Shown here one piece after another: positions 1 through 11,540 of a stretch of DNA of 64,000 nucleotides (position 1 is the stretch's first letter; each line of letters begins with the position of its first letter). Source of the stretch: Phymatolithon calcareum (lineage: Eukaryota > Rhodophyta > Florideophyceae > Hapalidiales); assembly GCA_977006965.1 (NCBI GenBank), contig OZ345353.1, forward strand, positions 3,720,001 through 3,784,000, read 5' to 3'. Under the pieces are notes generated by a model. It searched no databases. It worked only from the letters and a program-made list of their open reading frames with translations, and was not told where the DNA came from. The position numbers and the translations under genes were made by a program.

Positions 1-1004
1 AGACAGGTGGCACACCGGGTCGTGATGTCAGCGGCAACTCGATCATGCGGCTCTTTCTGCGGCGCGACGGCATCGCGGACGTGAAACTTGCTGATTTCAA
101 GCGCGCGCACAGGGTCACCATAATGCCTGCTGTAAGCGCTGCTGGTGAGTGCGGCCCTCTCCTCTTTGTTTTTAAGGGTACGACGTTGCCGTACAGGCAG
201 GTGCTGCCCAACGAAAGCGTTTTTGTTGAGACGTACGCCTCGCTGCTGCCGAGGGACAGCATCGTTGCCGTTCACGAGAGGGGCGGCGGAGTTGACAGCG
301 ACAACTTCTCGAAGTGGGCAGAGCACTTCGTCGATTCTGTGCGCTATCTCACTGTCGATGGCCGCAAAGTCCTGCTGACCTATGACGGTTCCAGGTCGCA
401 CATGTCCCTCCGCGTTCTGGAGCTGCTGCACCGCAACAACGTGATTGCGTATGCCCTTTCTGGGCACACTAGCAGCAAAACCCAACCGTGCGATGTCGTG
501 CTCTTTGGCGCCTTTAAAAAGGCGCTTAATGAAAGCCTTCAAGACGTCTGCCGCGTGGTTGAGTTGGACGTACTGGATACATTTGACTTTTGCAGTCTCC
601 TCCGACACTCCTACCTGCACACATTCACACCAAAGAACATTCTCGCCTCGTTTCGCCTGTCGGGGCACTGGCCCCTGGATGCTGCAAAACTACTGGGTGT
701 GCCGCGCCCGCGCTCTCTGGATGATATCGCTTGCGTCCTGTCTGTGACCAAGCTAGAAAAATTAATGGAAGAGAAGCGCGTGCTTGTGCGTGACGGCGTC
801 ATCGGTAAAACCGTAACTATTACCGCATCGGGGTACGTGGACACCAGAAATGGTCAAGCCCTCACTGCGGCAAGAGACAAGGCGACCCGCGATGAACAGA
901 AGCGGCTGAGTGAGCAGCTGGAAGCGAACAGAAAAAACCTTGCGATTGCGCGGGGGGAACAGAGAGAGAGAAAGAAGATAGAACGATCGGAGACAGCAAA
1001 CTAG
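1..1004 (+). CDS. pogo/Tigger-type DDE transposase, C-terminal part (cut by window edge)
   Basis: This is a transposase of the pogo/Tigger (CENP-B-related) branch of Tc1/mariner, which cuts and pastes its own element in the nucleus. The frame is open to the left edge, so the ATG at 45 is only the first visible Met and the N-terminal DNA-binding domain and first catalytic Asp lie outside. Counting from that ATG, the second Asp is D114 in a YDGSRSH motif and the third is D150 in QPCD, giving DD35D spacing. The conserved lead-in TIMPAVSAAGE is at 25-35. The last 50 residues are charged and probably coiled-coil. No frameshift is visible, so this could be an intact gene. A possible right terminal repeat, reading CAGTATAAAGGGGGG on the minus strand, ends near 1,410, but no TA duplication supports it. 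Confidence 0.8.
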   Translation, partial: TGGTPGRDVSGNSIMRLFLRRDGIADVKLADFKRAHRVTIMPAVSAAGECGPLLFVFKGTTLPYRQVLPNESVFVETYASLLPRDSIVAVHERGGGVDSDNFSKWAEHFVDSVRYLTVDGRKVLLTYDGSRSHMSLRVLELLHRNNVIAYALSGHTSSKTQPCDVVLFGAFKKALNESLQDVCRVVELDVLDTFDFCSLLRHSYLHTFTPKNILASFRLSGHWPLDAAKLLGVPRPRSLDDIACVLSVTKLEKLMEEKRVLVRDGVIGKTVTITASGYVDTRNGQALTAARDKATRDEQKRLSEQLEANRKNLAIARGEQRERKKIERSETAN

Positions 1005-1640
1005 GCTACACGAGCAAGACTGTGCAATATAGACGTCGCGCACTACCGCGTGAATGTGCGGTCCATGAAAGAAAGGCGAGCCATTGCGCGGCTTCGGAAG
1101 TCTTTGCGGGATGCCGATTCTGTTCTTCCAACTGCTGGCTGAGGTGTAAAAAAGGATTAAAATTTTGATACTTTGCGTCCGAGTAATTGAGGCGCAAAAT
1201 TAAGTTTTTTGAGGGCCGGAACAGTTGCCGTCCTAATTCCGATGCCTCCCAGGAATTGCATCTGCTGCCATCGATTAGCAAAAAACGATTATTAGCTGGT
1301 GACTACGCTTCGATTGGTATAAAAATCGCGATTGTTTGATGTGTTTTTCCACTTTTTAATTTAAAAATGTCCAATTTGTCCGAAAATTGCAGGAACCCCC
1401 CTTTATACTGTTCCTTGTTATTAGTCTAAACATTTGGGACTGAAACTACGGCCTTTCTGGACTCGTAAGAGGGATGCCAATATGTATTCTCAAGAAGGCC
1501 CCTCTGGCAGTCCTTACTTCAGACATGCCCCTTATTTGAAGAGAAGCAGAAACGAATGCTTTCCTTGTCCTATTCCATAGAAATATGGTAAGCATTAGAA
1601 CTGTACTGTTGAGAACACATTCTCTTTTTCCTCCAAACGT
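1005..1640. other. non-coding flank of the pogo-type transposase
   Basis: No credible gene is seen. The stretch is AT-rich and may hold the 3' end of the transposon; a G/C run at 1,396-1,410 is the only candidate terminal repeat. Short open frames on the minus strand have no recognisable composition. Confidence 0.4.
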
Positions 1641-2000
1641 AGGAATGAGCATCGATATTTCGATATCAACGACATATCAGATATCAACCCAATTTTTGCG
1701 ATATCAACTTGATATCAGACTTTTCGCAAAATATCGTTGATATCGAGTCATACCATGAATTCAAAAATGTTGTTTCAAAATCATAAATATGCCTTTCAAG
1801 AGACGAACAGTGCCTCTTCGTGGAGTAAGAGAATCTCCACCGGTTGACGCCAACGCCAAATTACACAATAAAATGGCGTTGGCGTCAGAAAAATTCTCCA
1901 CAGGCGACGCAAACGCCAACATAGGGACCCGTTTCGCCAAAAATCGAGGCCATTTTTTCAGAAATGGCTTCGATTTTTGGCAACGCGCCAATCGTTACGG
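1641..2000. repeat. GATATC-rich block and two hairpins
   Basis: From about 1,650 to 1,750 the palindrome GATATC or close variants recur many times in about 100 bp. Two hairpins follow. The first has 12-bp perfect arms (gacgccaacgcc, 1,846-1,857, with its complement at 1,875-1,886). The second has arms ccaaaaatcgaggccatt at about 1,937-1,954 and a near-complement at 1,963-1,980. These look like MITE or foldback debris. No target-site duplication was identified. Confidence 0.5.
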
Positions 2001-2683
2001 AAAGACTACAGGCAGCTGTAGTAGGTAGAGCGACGTGTATGCCGTGGTAGTGAGCGCCTGTGTCGAAGGGCTGAGTATGAGGACAGCGAGCGCGCGCGGA
2101 TGGCGATTGTAAAGGGTACAAAGACCCCCAGAAAGTTGTCAGATTGCTCTCTCTGGTCTCCCTCGTTTACTGTTGGCCAAGAGCCACGAGATTATAATGG
2201 TAAATGTAGAAGAATGTGATTGGACATTATAGTGACCGATTATTGATAAGAGTATGCAATCAGGGAGTTTTGCGCTACACGTGTTGGAAGTATGATGCTG
2301 CACCCCCCGTCTTGACGTTATTTCGGTGCACGACAAGAAATGGCGGGAAAAAAGTACACGTGTTGATACATGTAGCTGTCAGTGCCACAAATAATCAAAA
2401 TTTGCTGACAGTCGAGACAAGACAGCGCACAGCTGTTAAAACAAACCCCCCTCCAGAAGCGAACAAAGCGACCACGCGAGCGAGCAAAACAAAGCGACGT
2501 GCGCGACACGAAATTGAGCCTGAGCGAGAGCGTCGTGCATGCCTTGGACTTCGAGCGATCTGGGTTCGCCGCTTCACAATAACCACCACTGGGGCGCGTG
2601 GAGTGGGATGTGCTAGCGAGAAGTCTTTGACGCCGACAGTCGGCCTCGTAACCGCCTCCAGTGGTTGGATAGTCGGTTGCACT

Positions 2684-3875
2684 ATGCCGAACACGAAACA
2701 GAGAGCGAAGAAGTCCACTGGCGGGAGAGCGCCAAGGGCGGAGCTCGGGATGAAGGCTGCCCGGGAGGTCAAATACCCGGGGGCCGCGAAAGTGCGCGAA
2801 ATCGCGGCGTGCTGGATTGAGCCATGCAGGGAAGGAGGACTACGGTTCTGCTTCGAGCACATAAGGCTCGGCCCGAGATGCTTGGACGAAACGAGCTTCG
2901 TTGAGGTTTTTGGACCGGGGATCTACCGGTGGTGCAAGAGAAGGCCTCAATGTAAGCTGAGGGTTGCAGAAGTGGAGCGTTGGGGCTTTCTAGAGAAAGA
3001 CGATGGACAAGCCGGTAGTTCCACGAGCTGGGCATTCCGATGGATCAAACTCTCCGATGGTCAGGGCCGAGGGGGAGATTGAAGGTCGGTATTACGCGTC
3101 CGCGGACAAAAGGGGCCAAAAGTGGTACCCGATTCTTCTCCATAAGATGGAAATGGAGAAGATCGCCGGCGTTCCGCTCGGAATTGGAGGAGAAGTGGCT
3201 CGCAGACACCACGTCTCAGACGGAGGTAGTGGTCCTGGGATCTGACCCGATGTACGTCTGTGTGGACCCCGTGGACCGCTGGTGTGTAGCCCACAAAGGA
3301 CGATCATTGAGACTTGATCGGCCAGGAAGTCGGGGGGTGAGTAGAAATGAAAAGTCGTATTACCGTGTGGAATACTCGGTGCTCTACCGAATCGTGGGAG
3401 GCACGACATGCGTACTGGCAGCAGTTCTGAATGGTATAAGTACGGTTGGAAGAAAGGAAGATGCCGATGACGTGATGCGGAGTGTGATGCATGGTAGGGT
3501 GCCGGAGCCGCGTGTCCGTGATCTAGCAGACCTGTCCAAATAGTTTTCCAACGCCGTGGGAAAGTACTCGCTGGTTCATGTGCCCAGACTTGTGGACCCA
3601 AGTCCGAACTGGCTTATGCAGCAAAAAAGCGGCATATTCCTCACATCGCTGCGTGGTAAAGGATTTGAGAACCACATGGTAGTTGTGGACGCCACGTTGA
3701 AGCTCATCTTCGACGGAATGGAGCGCTCTGCGTTGAAGCTTTTTCCTCAGGCTTTACCGCATACCTGGGGGATGGCATCAGATTTGATTACATCGAAGAA
3801 GTGCGGATGATTCCGATTGTGACAGGCCGTCGGAATAGGCCACGGAATCGGAAGAAGAGGAAGAGAGATGAGTGA
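2684..3875 (+). pseudogene. broken ORF: histone-H3-like N-terminal tail, cysteine-peptidase-like module, basic C-terminus
   Basis: The ATG at 2,684 opens a frame whose first 28 residues resemble the histone H3 tail. It reads MPNTKQRAKKSTGGRAPR and then keeps an L..KAAR. About 18 of 28 positions match canonical H3, including TKQ around K4, KSTGG around K9/S10 and KAAR around K23; K14 is Arg and K27 is Glu. A short later match (YPGAAKVREI, compared with the H3 YRPGTVALREI region) follows, then no H3 fold is recognisable. The frame closes at 3,082. Coding-like sequence continues in another frame (3,003-3,150) and then in a third (3,040-3,810, with one in-frame TAG at 3,541-3,543). That third frame has a Cys context TTCVLAAVLNG and a His context NHMVVVD, an order seen in papain-like cysteine peptidases. 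After one more shift the sequence ends at 3,875 in a basic tail, RRNRPRNRKKRKRDE, resembling a nuclear-localisation signal. The link between modules is inferred from order and strand only. Confidence 0.5.
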
Positions 3876-5428
3876 GATGCAAGCATGGCATAGTTGTGCC
3901 AAGGAAAATCGTGAATATGGGTAGCCTAGTAGATTGAAACCGAGTTTTGATATTGTCCATACCTCGACTCTACGCACGGGAAATTTGAAACAAACTAGGC
4001 TGTCTTAGCTGTTAAACCAGATGCAATTTATTTGCGGATATGCAGTCTGAGAATTTTCTCTAGACAAGGCTAATATTAAATAAAACATTATTATGCCTAA
4101 AATTTAATTAATATTTAAACTAAAGTTATGGTACTACGCGAGCGAGAGAGCCGACAATTTTTATTGTATTATGTGCGATATCGAGTTATGGCACCTATGT
4201 TCTAAGAATGTAATTGGACGAGATTATCGAAAAGTTTGGACCACATTCATCAGGTTCTGTCATTTTTTTGGACGAGACTTGTTGAAATGATTGGACCACA
4301 TTCATAGGGTTCTGTGATTTCATTGTACCACTGAAAGATTAGAATTTGTAGATTTTGCAACTTAAAATAATTGATAAATTTTTATGTTCGCCAATATTTT
4401 GGCCATTGAAAAGTTGGACGTTTTAGAATTTCTGCAGATTTCCGCCTTCTTTGAGTTTTGACCCGCCTTCTTGACTTATAAGAATATTTGCAGATTTTGA
4501 ATTTTAAATTGAATTGCCACCCCACGAGTCCAACCGGCAAGCCAAAATAAGCAAGGGAACATAGAAAAGTGTTGCAGTACGATAAGCCTGTCAGATCTTG
4601 ACGAGGAGTGTTTCAAAGTAAACTGAAGTCCATCCATCCACGTGCCGGGGAGGATGATCTTCCCCACCACCGCTCATAGTGCTGCACATACCCTTTTTTC
4701 CACTGAGAGCACGACGCGTGACGTACCTCTGTCCTCTTCAATCCGAACCGCTACTGGCGCAACTCGTTGCAGCAACGAATAGCAAGCCAGCCCCGTGTCG
4801 TTACGCGCTCCATTGACATTCTCCCCGTCCATCTCTACGCGAAAGCCTTCATTGGACGCTGCGAGAACGGGCCCAGTGTGTCCTCTTTTTCACTCCTCGC
4901 ACTACATATGGCCAGATTCGCAGCGTCACCTAACCCAAGAACAATAAGCGCCTTCTTTCGCATGCTGTTTGTGATATTTAATCCATGAGACGCGCTTCAA
5001 GGAACTCCATAATCGTGGAAATAATACAACCCCAGATAAGCGTGACTGATCCGACACTGGCAAAACTGGAAAATGCGTTGGCGAAATCATTGGCACCGAA
5101 ACCTCAAGCCATTGCGACGAGAAGAAAGACAGGGAATGCAGTACATCTGTAGTCGACAACAGAGTTGATACGCGCACCATCCAACAAAAGGGATTTTGCA
5201 GCGAGAGGTGGAGCTGTACACCCGTAGAATCGAGGATAATGTGTGTGGAGATCCAATAAACAAGCTTGTAACTTTATTACAACTTGTCACGCAAGGCCTA
5301 CCAGCAGTCCTTCCTCGTGCCGTGGCATTACATCATCGAAGTGTGGACTAGTGTGGGCATGTAAATGCAGTGAATAACCTGAGATTACTAATGCAAATAG
5401 GCATTGATAGTGTATGCCTAGATCAGCG
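3876..5428. other. AT-rich intergenic stretch with a two-copy tandem repeat
   Basis: No gene is recognised. At about 4,214-4,323 a unit of roughly 54 bp occurs twice in tandem, each copy containing tggacgaga, a ttggaccacattcat core and a ggttctgt end. A poorly conserved unit cccgccttctt is repeated near 4,441-4,475. The remaining open frames are short and compositionally random. Confidence 0.45.
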
Positions 5429-6290
5429 TCGCGCCGCGCAGCTGCGGAGGCGTGCCGTCAAAGAGTGTCATCCGAGGGCAATGTTCATCCTGTGCTCTTA
5501 TTTCAGTATGGCGGAGTGGATGATCCGGCAGATGTACCACGTGACGTGCAACTCTACACAAGATCCGCTGAAGAGGGTGCCATCGTGGGCGCGTTTGTGG
5601 GCCTTTAAAACCGGCTACGAGACGTCGCGGGCGTACTAGCAAATCTTCATCGTGCCGTTGAGTTATACAAGCGTGCCACTGACGAGGGATTCGTGAATGC
5701 AATGAAATGGCGGAATTCTTGCAAGACAGTATGCAAAGCATGCCGGAAGACCGGATTAGCACTCCAGTGTTGGGTAACCGCCCCGTTGAAAAGGAGTACA
5801 GGTGCTATGATCAAGCTAATTATCCTGTTTCAATACGGCAGGGAGCACGGTGTCCCGGACTTGCAGTGAGCCAAAGAGTTTTAATCCCATGCAATCAACG
5901 AAGGCATAGAGGAGAGTGCCGTTGATAGCATAGGATATTGTTGAACAGGAGATGCGCATCTCCTCTACATTAAAGCGTTGAGGCTTACTGCTGATCTTGG
6001 TCACGACTTGGAGCTGTTCAACCTCGTAGTTGAAAAGCGCTGAAATCTAGATGTCATGCTCGTCGTTTAAAACATGTTACCGAGCGGGAATTGCAGCAGA
6101 AGCGATTCGTGCCGTTGAGATTTACACACGTGCGATTGAGGAGGGTCATGTTTTATACGCAATGGTGGATCTGCCTCACTTATCGATGTTGGTGTCACAT
6201 ACGATAGGAAGGACGCTGTGCTTTGGATCTCAAACGGCACAGGAAGGGTTAAGCACAAGGTAGCTGTCAATACTGACTTCTGCTCCTTCT
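5429..6290 (+). pseudogene. Sel1-like repeat protein relic
   Basis: Several frames on the plus strand carry Sel1-type helical repeats. Readable units are VQLYTRSAEEGAIVGA (about 5,550-5,600), HRAVELYKRATDEGFVNAM (about 5,650-5,705) and RAVEIYTRAIEEGHVLYAM (about 6,105-6,165), with weaker ones between. Sel1 repeats are about 36 residues long, form alpha-solenoids and usually serve as scaffolds. Here the frame changes at least three times and stops fall between units, so no single product is possible. A Sel1 protein gene that decayed in place is the simplest reading. Confidence 0.6.
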
Positions 6291-6539
6291 GGAACCCCCC
6301 CTCATTTGGGGGAAAAGCTCAATTTGAGAAGTGCTATTTTTCGCCTACGACAATACTGCAGTGCCTCATTTGGTTCTGTAGTGAACAGTGCATTAGTCAA
6401 ACACCAGCTGTGTTTTTTGGAGGGAAAAAAGTGAAGTAGCTCTGCTACTTCCCCTTGATCCACGTTTTGTGCATATCCTCGAATTCGTCTGAAAAGCTCA
6501 ACTCAAAACGCTCAGCACTACCCAATCTGAAACCGCGGA

Positions 6540-7195
6540 CAAGAAGGAGCTCGTGCTACAGGTGGGCGACTAATTATGAATCAAGCTGTAATGACGTTAA
6601 CTTCGTGATCTCCCACAACATGTGAATGGAGAAGGCACACATTTTTTACGCTGCTAGGCGCTTGGTGCAGCATCGGATGGCATTCGACCCATGGAAAAAG
6701 CACTGGTTCGGGGATGTATGGTTGTTGCGAAAACGATGGTAGCACCACGAATGTTGCAGTCCTTTGTGACCAGCTAGTACAGGATGCTTTGGTGCTGTTT
6801 GACCTCGTGACTATGTCGTGCCGCAAGCGCAAGAACCCTACTTGCCGTTCGAAATGATGGCCCGTCATTGCTCATCGTGTGGACACAACGGCTGCCTCTC
6901 ACAGACATGCGGTAGGGCCAGCATCCACGAGGCGAAGCGAAAGCACATCGACAAAGCGGATCTGTCCACGATCATCGACATCACCGCCTTCGATGACTGA
7001 GATGCTATCAATAGTTGTGAAGAGAAGCTAAACTAGAGAAATAGAACACGAAAAAAATTTACAGTCGCAGAGAGTGCTCTGAGAAACGGTAGTATATTTT
7101 GCTAGGGGTGAGTAGTAGGTATGGCTAAGGGTGTCTATTTAGTGTACTTTTACCACTAATGGTGGCCATTTAGCGAATTTCCTCGAAAATATACT
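6540..7195 (+). pseudogene. MULE-like transposase C-terminal relic with CCHC-type knuckle
   Basis: This stretch is the degraded sister of the element at 61,809-62,682, sharing the segment beginning aagaaggagctc and the C-terminal coding part. The plus-strand frame ending at 7,000 contains a knuckle CSSCGHNGCLSQTC, where the expected His is Cys, followed by KRKHIDKADLS and an acidic end. CCHC knuckles near the C-terminus are common in MULE transposases. The right terminal repeat is recognisable at about 7,108-7,185, where a gtgagtagta stretch is followed by tggccatttagcgaatttcctc. No left terminus was found, so the copy is truncated as well as frameshifted. Confidence 0.5.
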
Positions 7196-9650
7196 AAGAG
7201 CCGTTTGAATGCGGTGCAGGAGCGGTAGCGGCATGTTCGTGGTCGGTACAGTTCAGGCATCTCTATGGTGAGACGAGATTGTATCCTCGAGCATGGAAAA
7301 AATCTGGCTTCCTGCTAGGAATTATAATATCGATGTCCTCTGCTTTTTTCCAGCAGTATGATCTCGCGGCGCATAGCCTTCTGCTCGTTTATTTAGAAGG
7401 TACCATGTGTCCCAATTGAAGGCAAGTCGGCACCTTTCTTGCTTATCTACTTTATCATCGATTCTTTTTCTTATTGTCTCTTGATCTTGCTTTTTGATTC
7501 ATCCTTACTGATTCTTTCTTCTTTGATACTTGCTTCTCTTTGATTCATGCTTTTCTTTGATAGTTGATTTTTTGCGGGGAAAGACCAACCTTGATAGCCT
7601 TCTTCTCGACATCCTCAAGAAAGTGAACGTTATGTACCCAAGTGTTGAAACAGCTTGGTACCTTGAACACAAAAGACTATTGCTACCGCCTGCAGTCAGC
7701 TTTGATTTGATGCGGCACACAGCACGATTTTTAATAAAATCGTGCAATGTGTAAATCTCGGGATTCTTCTGTTTGTCGAAGAGCCGTTGCCATCTATCCA
7801 CAGAGTCTGGACCTCCTACATATTGCTTGCCGGGCAAGGTCGGCCAAACCTCGCGCGAAGATTCCTTGACTAGCCTTATCGTCTCTGCAATGAAGAGCTG
7901 TGCTCAGGCTGACATAACTCTTCACAGAAGGATATTGGCCTTCATTCGTGGGCCAACGCCAAGCTAACGCTCCAACTATGTTTTTCCCTCCTTTTTAATT
8001 CTCTTCATCACAGCCACAAGATTTACTGGCGTGAGATGAATTCGAGACTTCCGTGGGCACGAGATGACGGGTAAGCTACGTGGCGTCATCATTTTGGTGC
8101 GTGCGTACCTCCTCACGGTAGCTTTCTGTAGTTCTATTCATAGATCATTTATGGTATATAATACAATTTAGTCGACCCCAAGTAGCAAGGTCACGAACAT
8201 CGACGTCCACATAAATCATCGACAGCTGATACCGAGACAGACATCCATCGTCGACCGGTAGATCGGTTTGTCGACCAACAATGGCCAAGTAAACCTTCTT
8301 CTTGATTCCAACCCTCACAAGAACCACGCACACGGCCAGCGCCACGGCGACGTCTAGTTTTACAGCTTCTACACAATGTTCCATTCGACGAAGGTCGAAA
8401 TAAGCACCGTACGAGCTACGTCTCTATGCTCGCAATGCATCTTACACGACTTCAGGGAATCGTCTCAAAGAGGAAATTTATGTGTATGCGGGTCTGGATA
8501 TATGTTCGCCTTGAGTACAACAGGGAACCTAATAGAGTAGCGGGATTGTCATGGTCAAGAAGAAAGGAGCATATCTCACAAAATCGCCGAAAAGTGGCGC
8601 GATCGATTCCTCAGTCATGTGATGTTCCATCATGCAACAAGATTCCTCTCAAATGAAGGCACATCGTATTGCAAACCATGAGAGAAGATAAAGACTTTTA
8701 GCCATAATCATCTGTCAGGACGATTCACGCATGGAATCGTAATCAGTACCATCCAAGAGTGCTTTCTATAGCACAGGAATTTTGCCTGTATGCCTATAAA
8801 CTCAGGTGATTCGTCTTTGCACATGGGAAAGGCGTCTAAAGCGCATCTTGGCGTTGTTTTTCGCTTCGTTTATACTATCCATGGAAGTTTGTCCCATTTA
8901 CCGTAGAAGTTTCTCGGATTTCGCCTAGACTGCCCAGACCGCGCACGTGCAAGCCCGATGGGCCACGCGGGGTTTGACGCCTGCCACCCCTTCTTGACCG
9001 TATCGCTTACGCCGTGCAATCCAGTACGGAGACAACCGCTTGCAAAGCTCCCGTTTCCACTTTTTGCGCCCTTTTCGAAGGCCGGTGGTCCAGTCAAGGT
9101 CGCCGCCCGAGAAATGAAGTCAATCCCAGCCGTTTCTTTGTCTTTACTTCCAGTCACTATGTTGTGATTGCCCAGTCATATTAGCAAATGCTTGCGCTCG
9201 TGCCTCACCCTCACAACCGTTGGATTTCCTGAAAGCGCGTGAAGATGCTCCGGTGGTGGCCTTTCCGTCTACTCTACTTTTTTCAATTAGGAGTTTTCTT
9301 AGTCTGCCTCTCTTTCCTCCTTTCAGTATCTCCTGCTGTTTTTCGTGTCCTTTCCTCTCCTGGTCAAATCTTATACTTGTGGCTTTCGGTTTTACTGAAT
9401 CTTGTGCAATAGTTGCTGATTGTGAGCACTCAATGATATGACGTTTAGTTCACTGGTCACTGAGATACGGAGCGTTCTGGGCGGGAACATTCCCACGAAA
9501 TTAACAGTAGGCAGGAGCATAATCGGGTTCAGCTTTGCTGGCGCTCAGAATTTGTACGCTCTATGCCTCCATTGTGCGGCGTGCTTCCTTCAGACTTAGG
9601 TCATAATTAATTTAAATTCCCGTTTATTGCAATATTGAATAGGAATAGTC
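7196..9650. other. no gene recognised
   Basis: About 2.4 kb contains only short, unrecognised open frames. A pyrimidine-rich run of variants of tctttgattc lies at about 7,450-7,570 and resembles a decayed simple repeat. I see no terminal repeats, RNA gene or conserved protein motif here. Confidence 0.4.
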
Positions 9651-9931
9651 TACAGGGGGGTCGCTATATAGTGCCACATAGAACCAGACTAAAAAAATGC
9701 GCACTATTTAGGTTCCGCACTACATGAAATTTGAGGGACCGTTTCGCACTACTGTAAGCGTGTTTGCCGTGACCCCCAACGAAGTTGTACGGAGAGCAGG
9801 GAGAACGATTTTACTGGCGTGTTTTATCTTCAGAACGCTTGTTGAACATCTCTGTAACAAGTAGCTGTCTCTGCTTCTCATTGTTCTGCTTGCGGATAGC
9901 GTCTATGAATACCCGAAATGCTCGTTGAAGA

Positions 9932-11105
9932 CAGGGGTTGCGCCAATTCCATTGCTATCAATTTAATTGCAATTTTTCGCAATTCCACCCAAATTGGTTC
10001 TTCGAACTGAATTGCAATTCGAATTGGTCGCACCTATGTTATGGGGGGGAGGGGGGAGTTGAGCTGAATGTTGAGGGAATCAACGTACTCACCTCACGTC
10101 CAGTATGATACGTGGTCTTTGTTCTAATAATACGCAGAGTACGTAGATGAACATTAGACACAGCACATTAATCGGATGCAAGAATCAACGTACTTACCTT
10201 ATGTCCAGTACGTGGTCTTTGTTCTAGTAATACCCAGAGTACGTTCTGTATGCCATCAAAACATCTCTGAAACTTGGGCCATGGCTACTTCTTGCTTTGT
10301 TAAATAAAGACGAGATTGAGCCGTTGGACTCCAAACGGTTTCAACAATGGGCCTATTCATGTGCTATCATCTGCTTAGCTGTATCGATCAATTTACCAGC
10401 CAGAAACAGAACAAATGCTTGAATGTCTTTAGCTACGATTAGAGTCCAGCAGTCACGATGATTCAATCTCAAGTATAAAAGGGATAGCATTAGATCTCTT
10501 GATTTGAAACCTATCAGCCTTCTCCGAAATTCTCACTCATTCCCCTTCACAGTCGAGTCCAACCCATCTACTAGACCTCGTTCAACGTTCCAGCACATTA
10601 CGCTCTACTAGCGATGACACTACCTTCACCGACACCAAAGCCGAAACAAGTTGTGCAGCTGCTTATGAAGCTCATTTGAGAACAAACCCGTGATATACAC
10701 TCGCGTCAAGTAGGCCTAACTCGACGGAATGTGCCATCTTGCGTCTATCTCTGCTCAAAGGGTGATCAGTGTACCGGAGAAAGTGAGTTTTTCTTCGAAA
10801 AGGGTACTGGGCCCATCATCTCAAGCATTGCATTGGAGGTAGAAGCGAAGAACATTTGCTAGAGATATACAGAGCCGTTCTTGCCGAGAAGTTGAGATCC
10901 GTGTCGTCGTTCACAGTTCAATCGTCAATGGTGATGAAGCTCACGGAACGTGAAAAGGCGATGAACAGCTATCTTAGTATTGATGTCTATATTGTGGGAA
11001 GCCTTCCAATTGCAATGCGAATTGCTGCAAGAAAAACTGAGCAATTAAATTGATAAATTTCACCAAGGACTGCAATCGCAAACAATGGAATTGGCGCAAC
11101 CCCTG
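9932..11105. mobile_element. hAT-type non-autonomous element nested in the pogo-like element
   Basis: The termini are caggggttgcgccaattcc and the complementary ggaattggcgcaacccctg. They are flanked by a perfect 8-bp duplication, gttgaaga, at 9,924-9,931 and 11,106-11,113. An 8-bp duplication with CAGGG-type ends is diagnostic of hAT. Subterminal regions are rich in ttgcaatt motifs, which probably bind transposase. The interior encodes nothing recognisable. It is a sister of the element at 33,699-34,586. Confidence 0.85.
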
Positions 11106-11417
11106 GTTGAAGATGACTACTAGCGTCAGGAAGGTTACACAAAAACGCGGACTCTTGGGGAGGGCGAAACATGGTGTGCAGCTCAGTGAGAGCTGGGGGA
11201 GATGCGATAACCGCAGAAACTTCTTCGTCTTCACTTTCATTGTCAGGTTCTATTGGGCTTTGGGCTACAACCTACTCCAATATATCCGAAACGTCGGAAA
11301 CGAACGCCTCTTGAAAGTCTGTCTCATCTTCAACCTCAAACCAATGCTCCACATCCTCGTATCTGACGTCATCATCGATTTCAGCTCTCAGGATGTCGTC
11401 ACTCGGTAAACTGACTT

Positions 11418-11540
11418 TCAGTTTACGCAACACCTCGATGACGTCGCTGACAGCACGCTAAGTGCTTCAAGCTTTTGTTGAAGCGTCAGCCGCGTTCTCT
11501 TCTGCTCTGGGTGCCTATCACTGTCGGCGGCGTGAAGATG
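11418..11540 (-). pseudogene. remnant of a pogo transposase N-terminal HTH
   Basis: On the minus strand the stretch KRTRLTLQQKLEALSVLSA matches the start of the CENP-B N-terminal/pipsqueak helix-turn-helix that lets pogo transposases bind their own ends. The frame stops soon after, at 11,418. Only about 30 codons are recognisable, and upstream codons appear to be non-coding terminal sequence. It supports the pogo assignment of the surrounding element. Confidence 0.6.

Noticed and set aside
1380-1410. Right terminal repeat of the first pogo-type element
   Set aside because: The sequence resembles a pogo end but is followed by TT, not TA, and the left end lies outside the window, so it is kept only as a remark.
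2216-2683. In-frame extension upstream of the H3-like start
   Set aside because: The frame is open to 2,216 but its residues look random and the H3-like sequence starts precisely at the ATG at 2,684.
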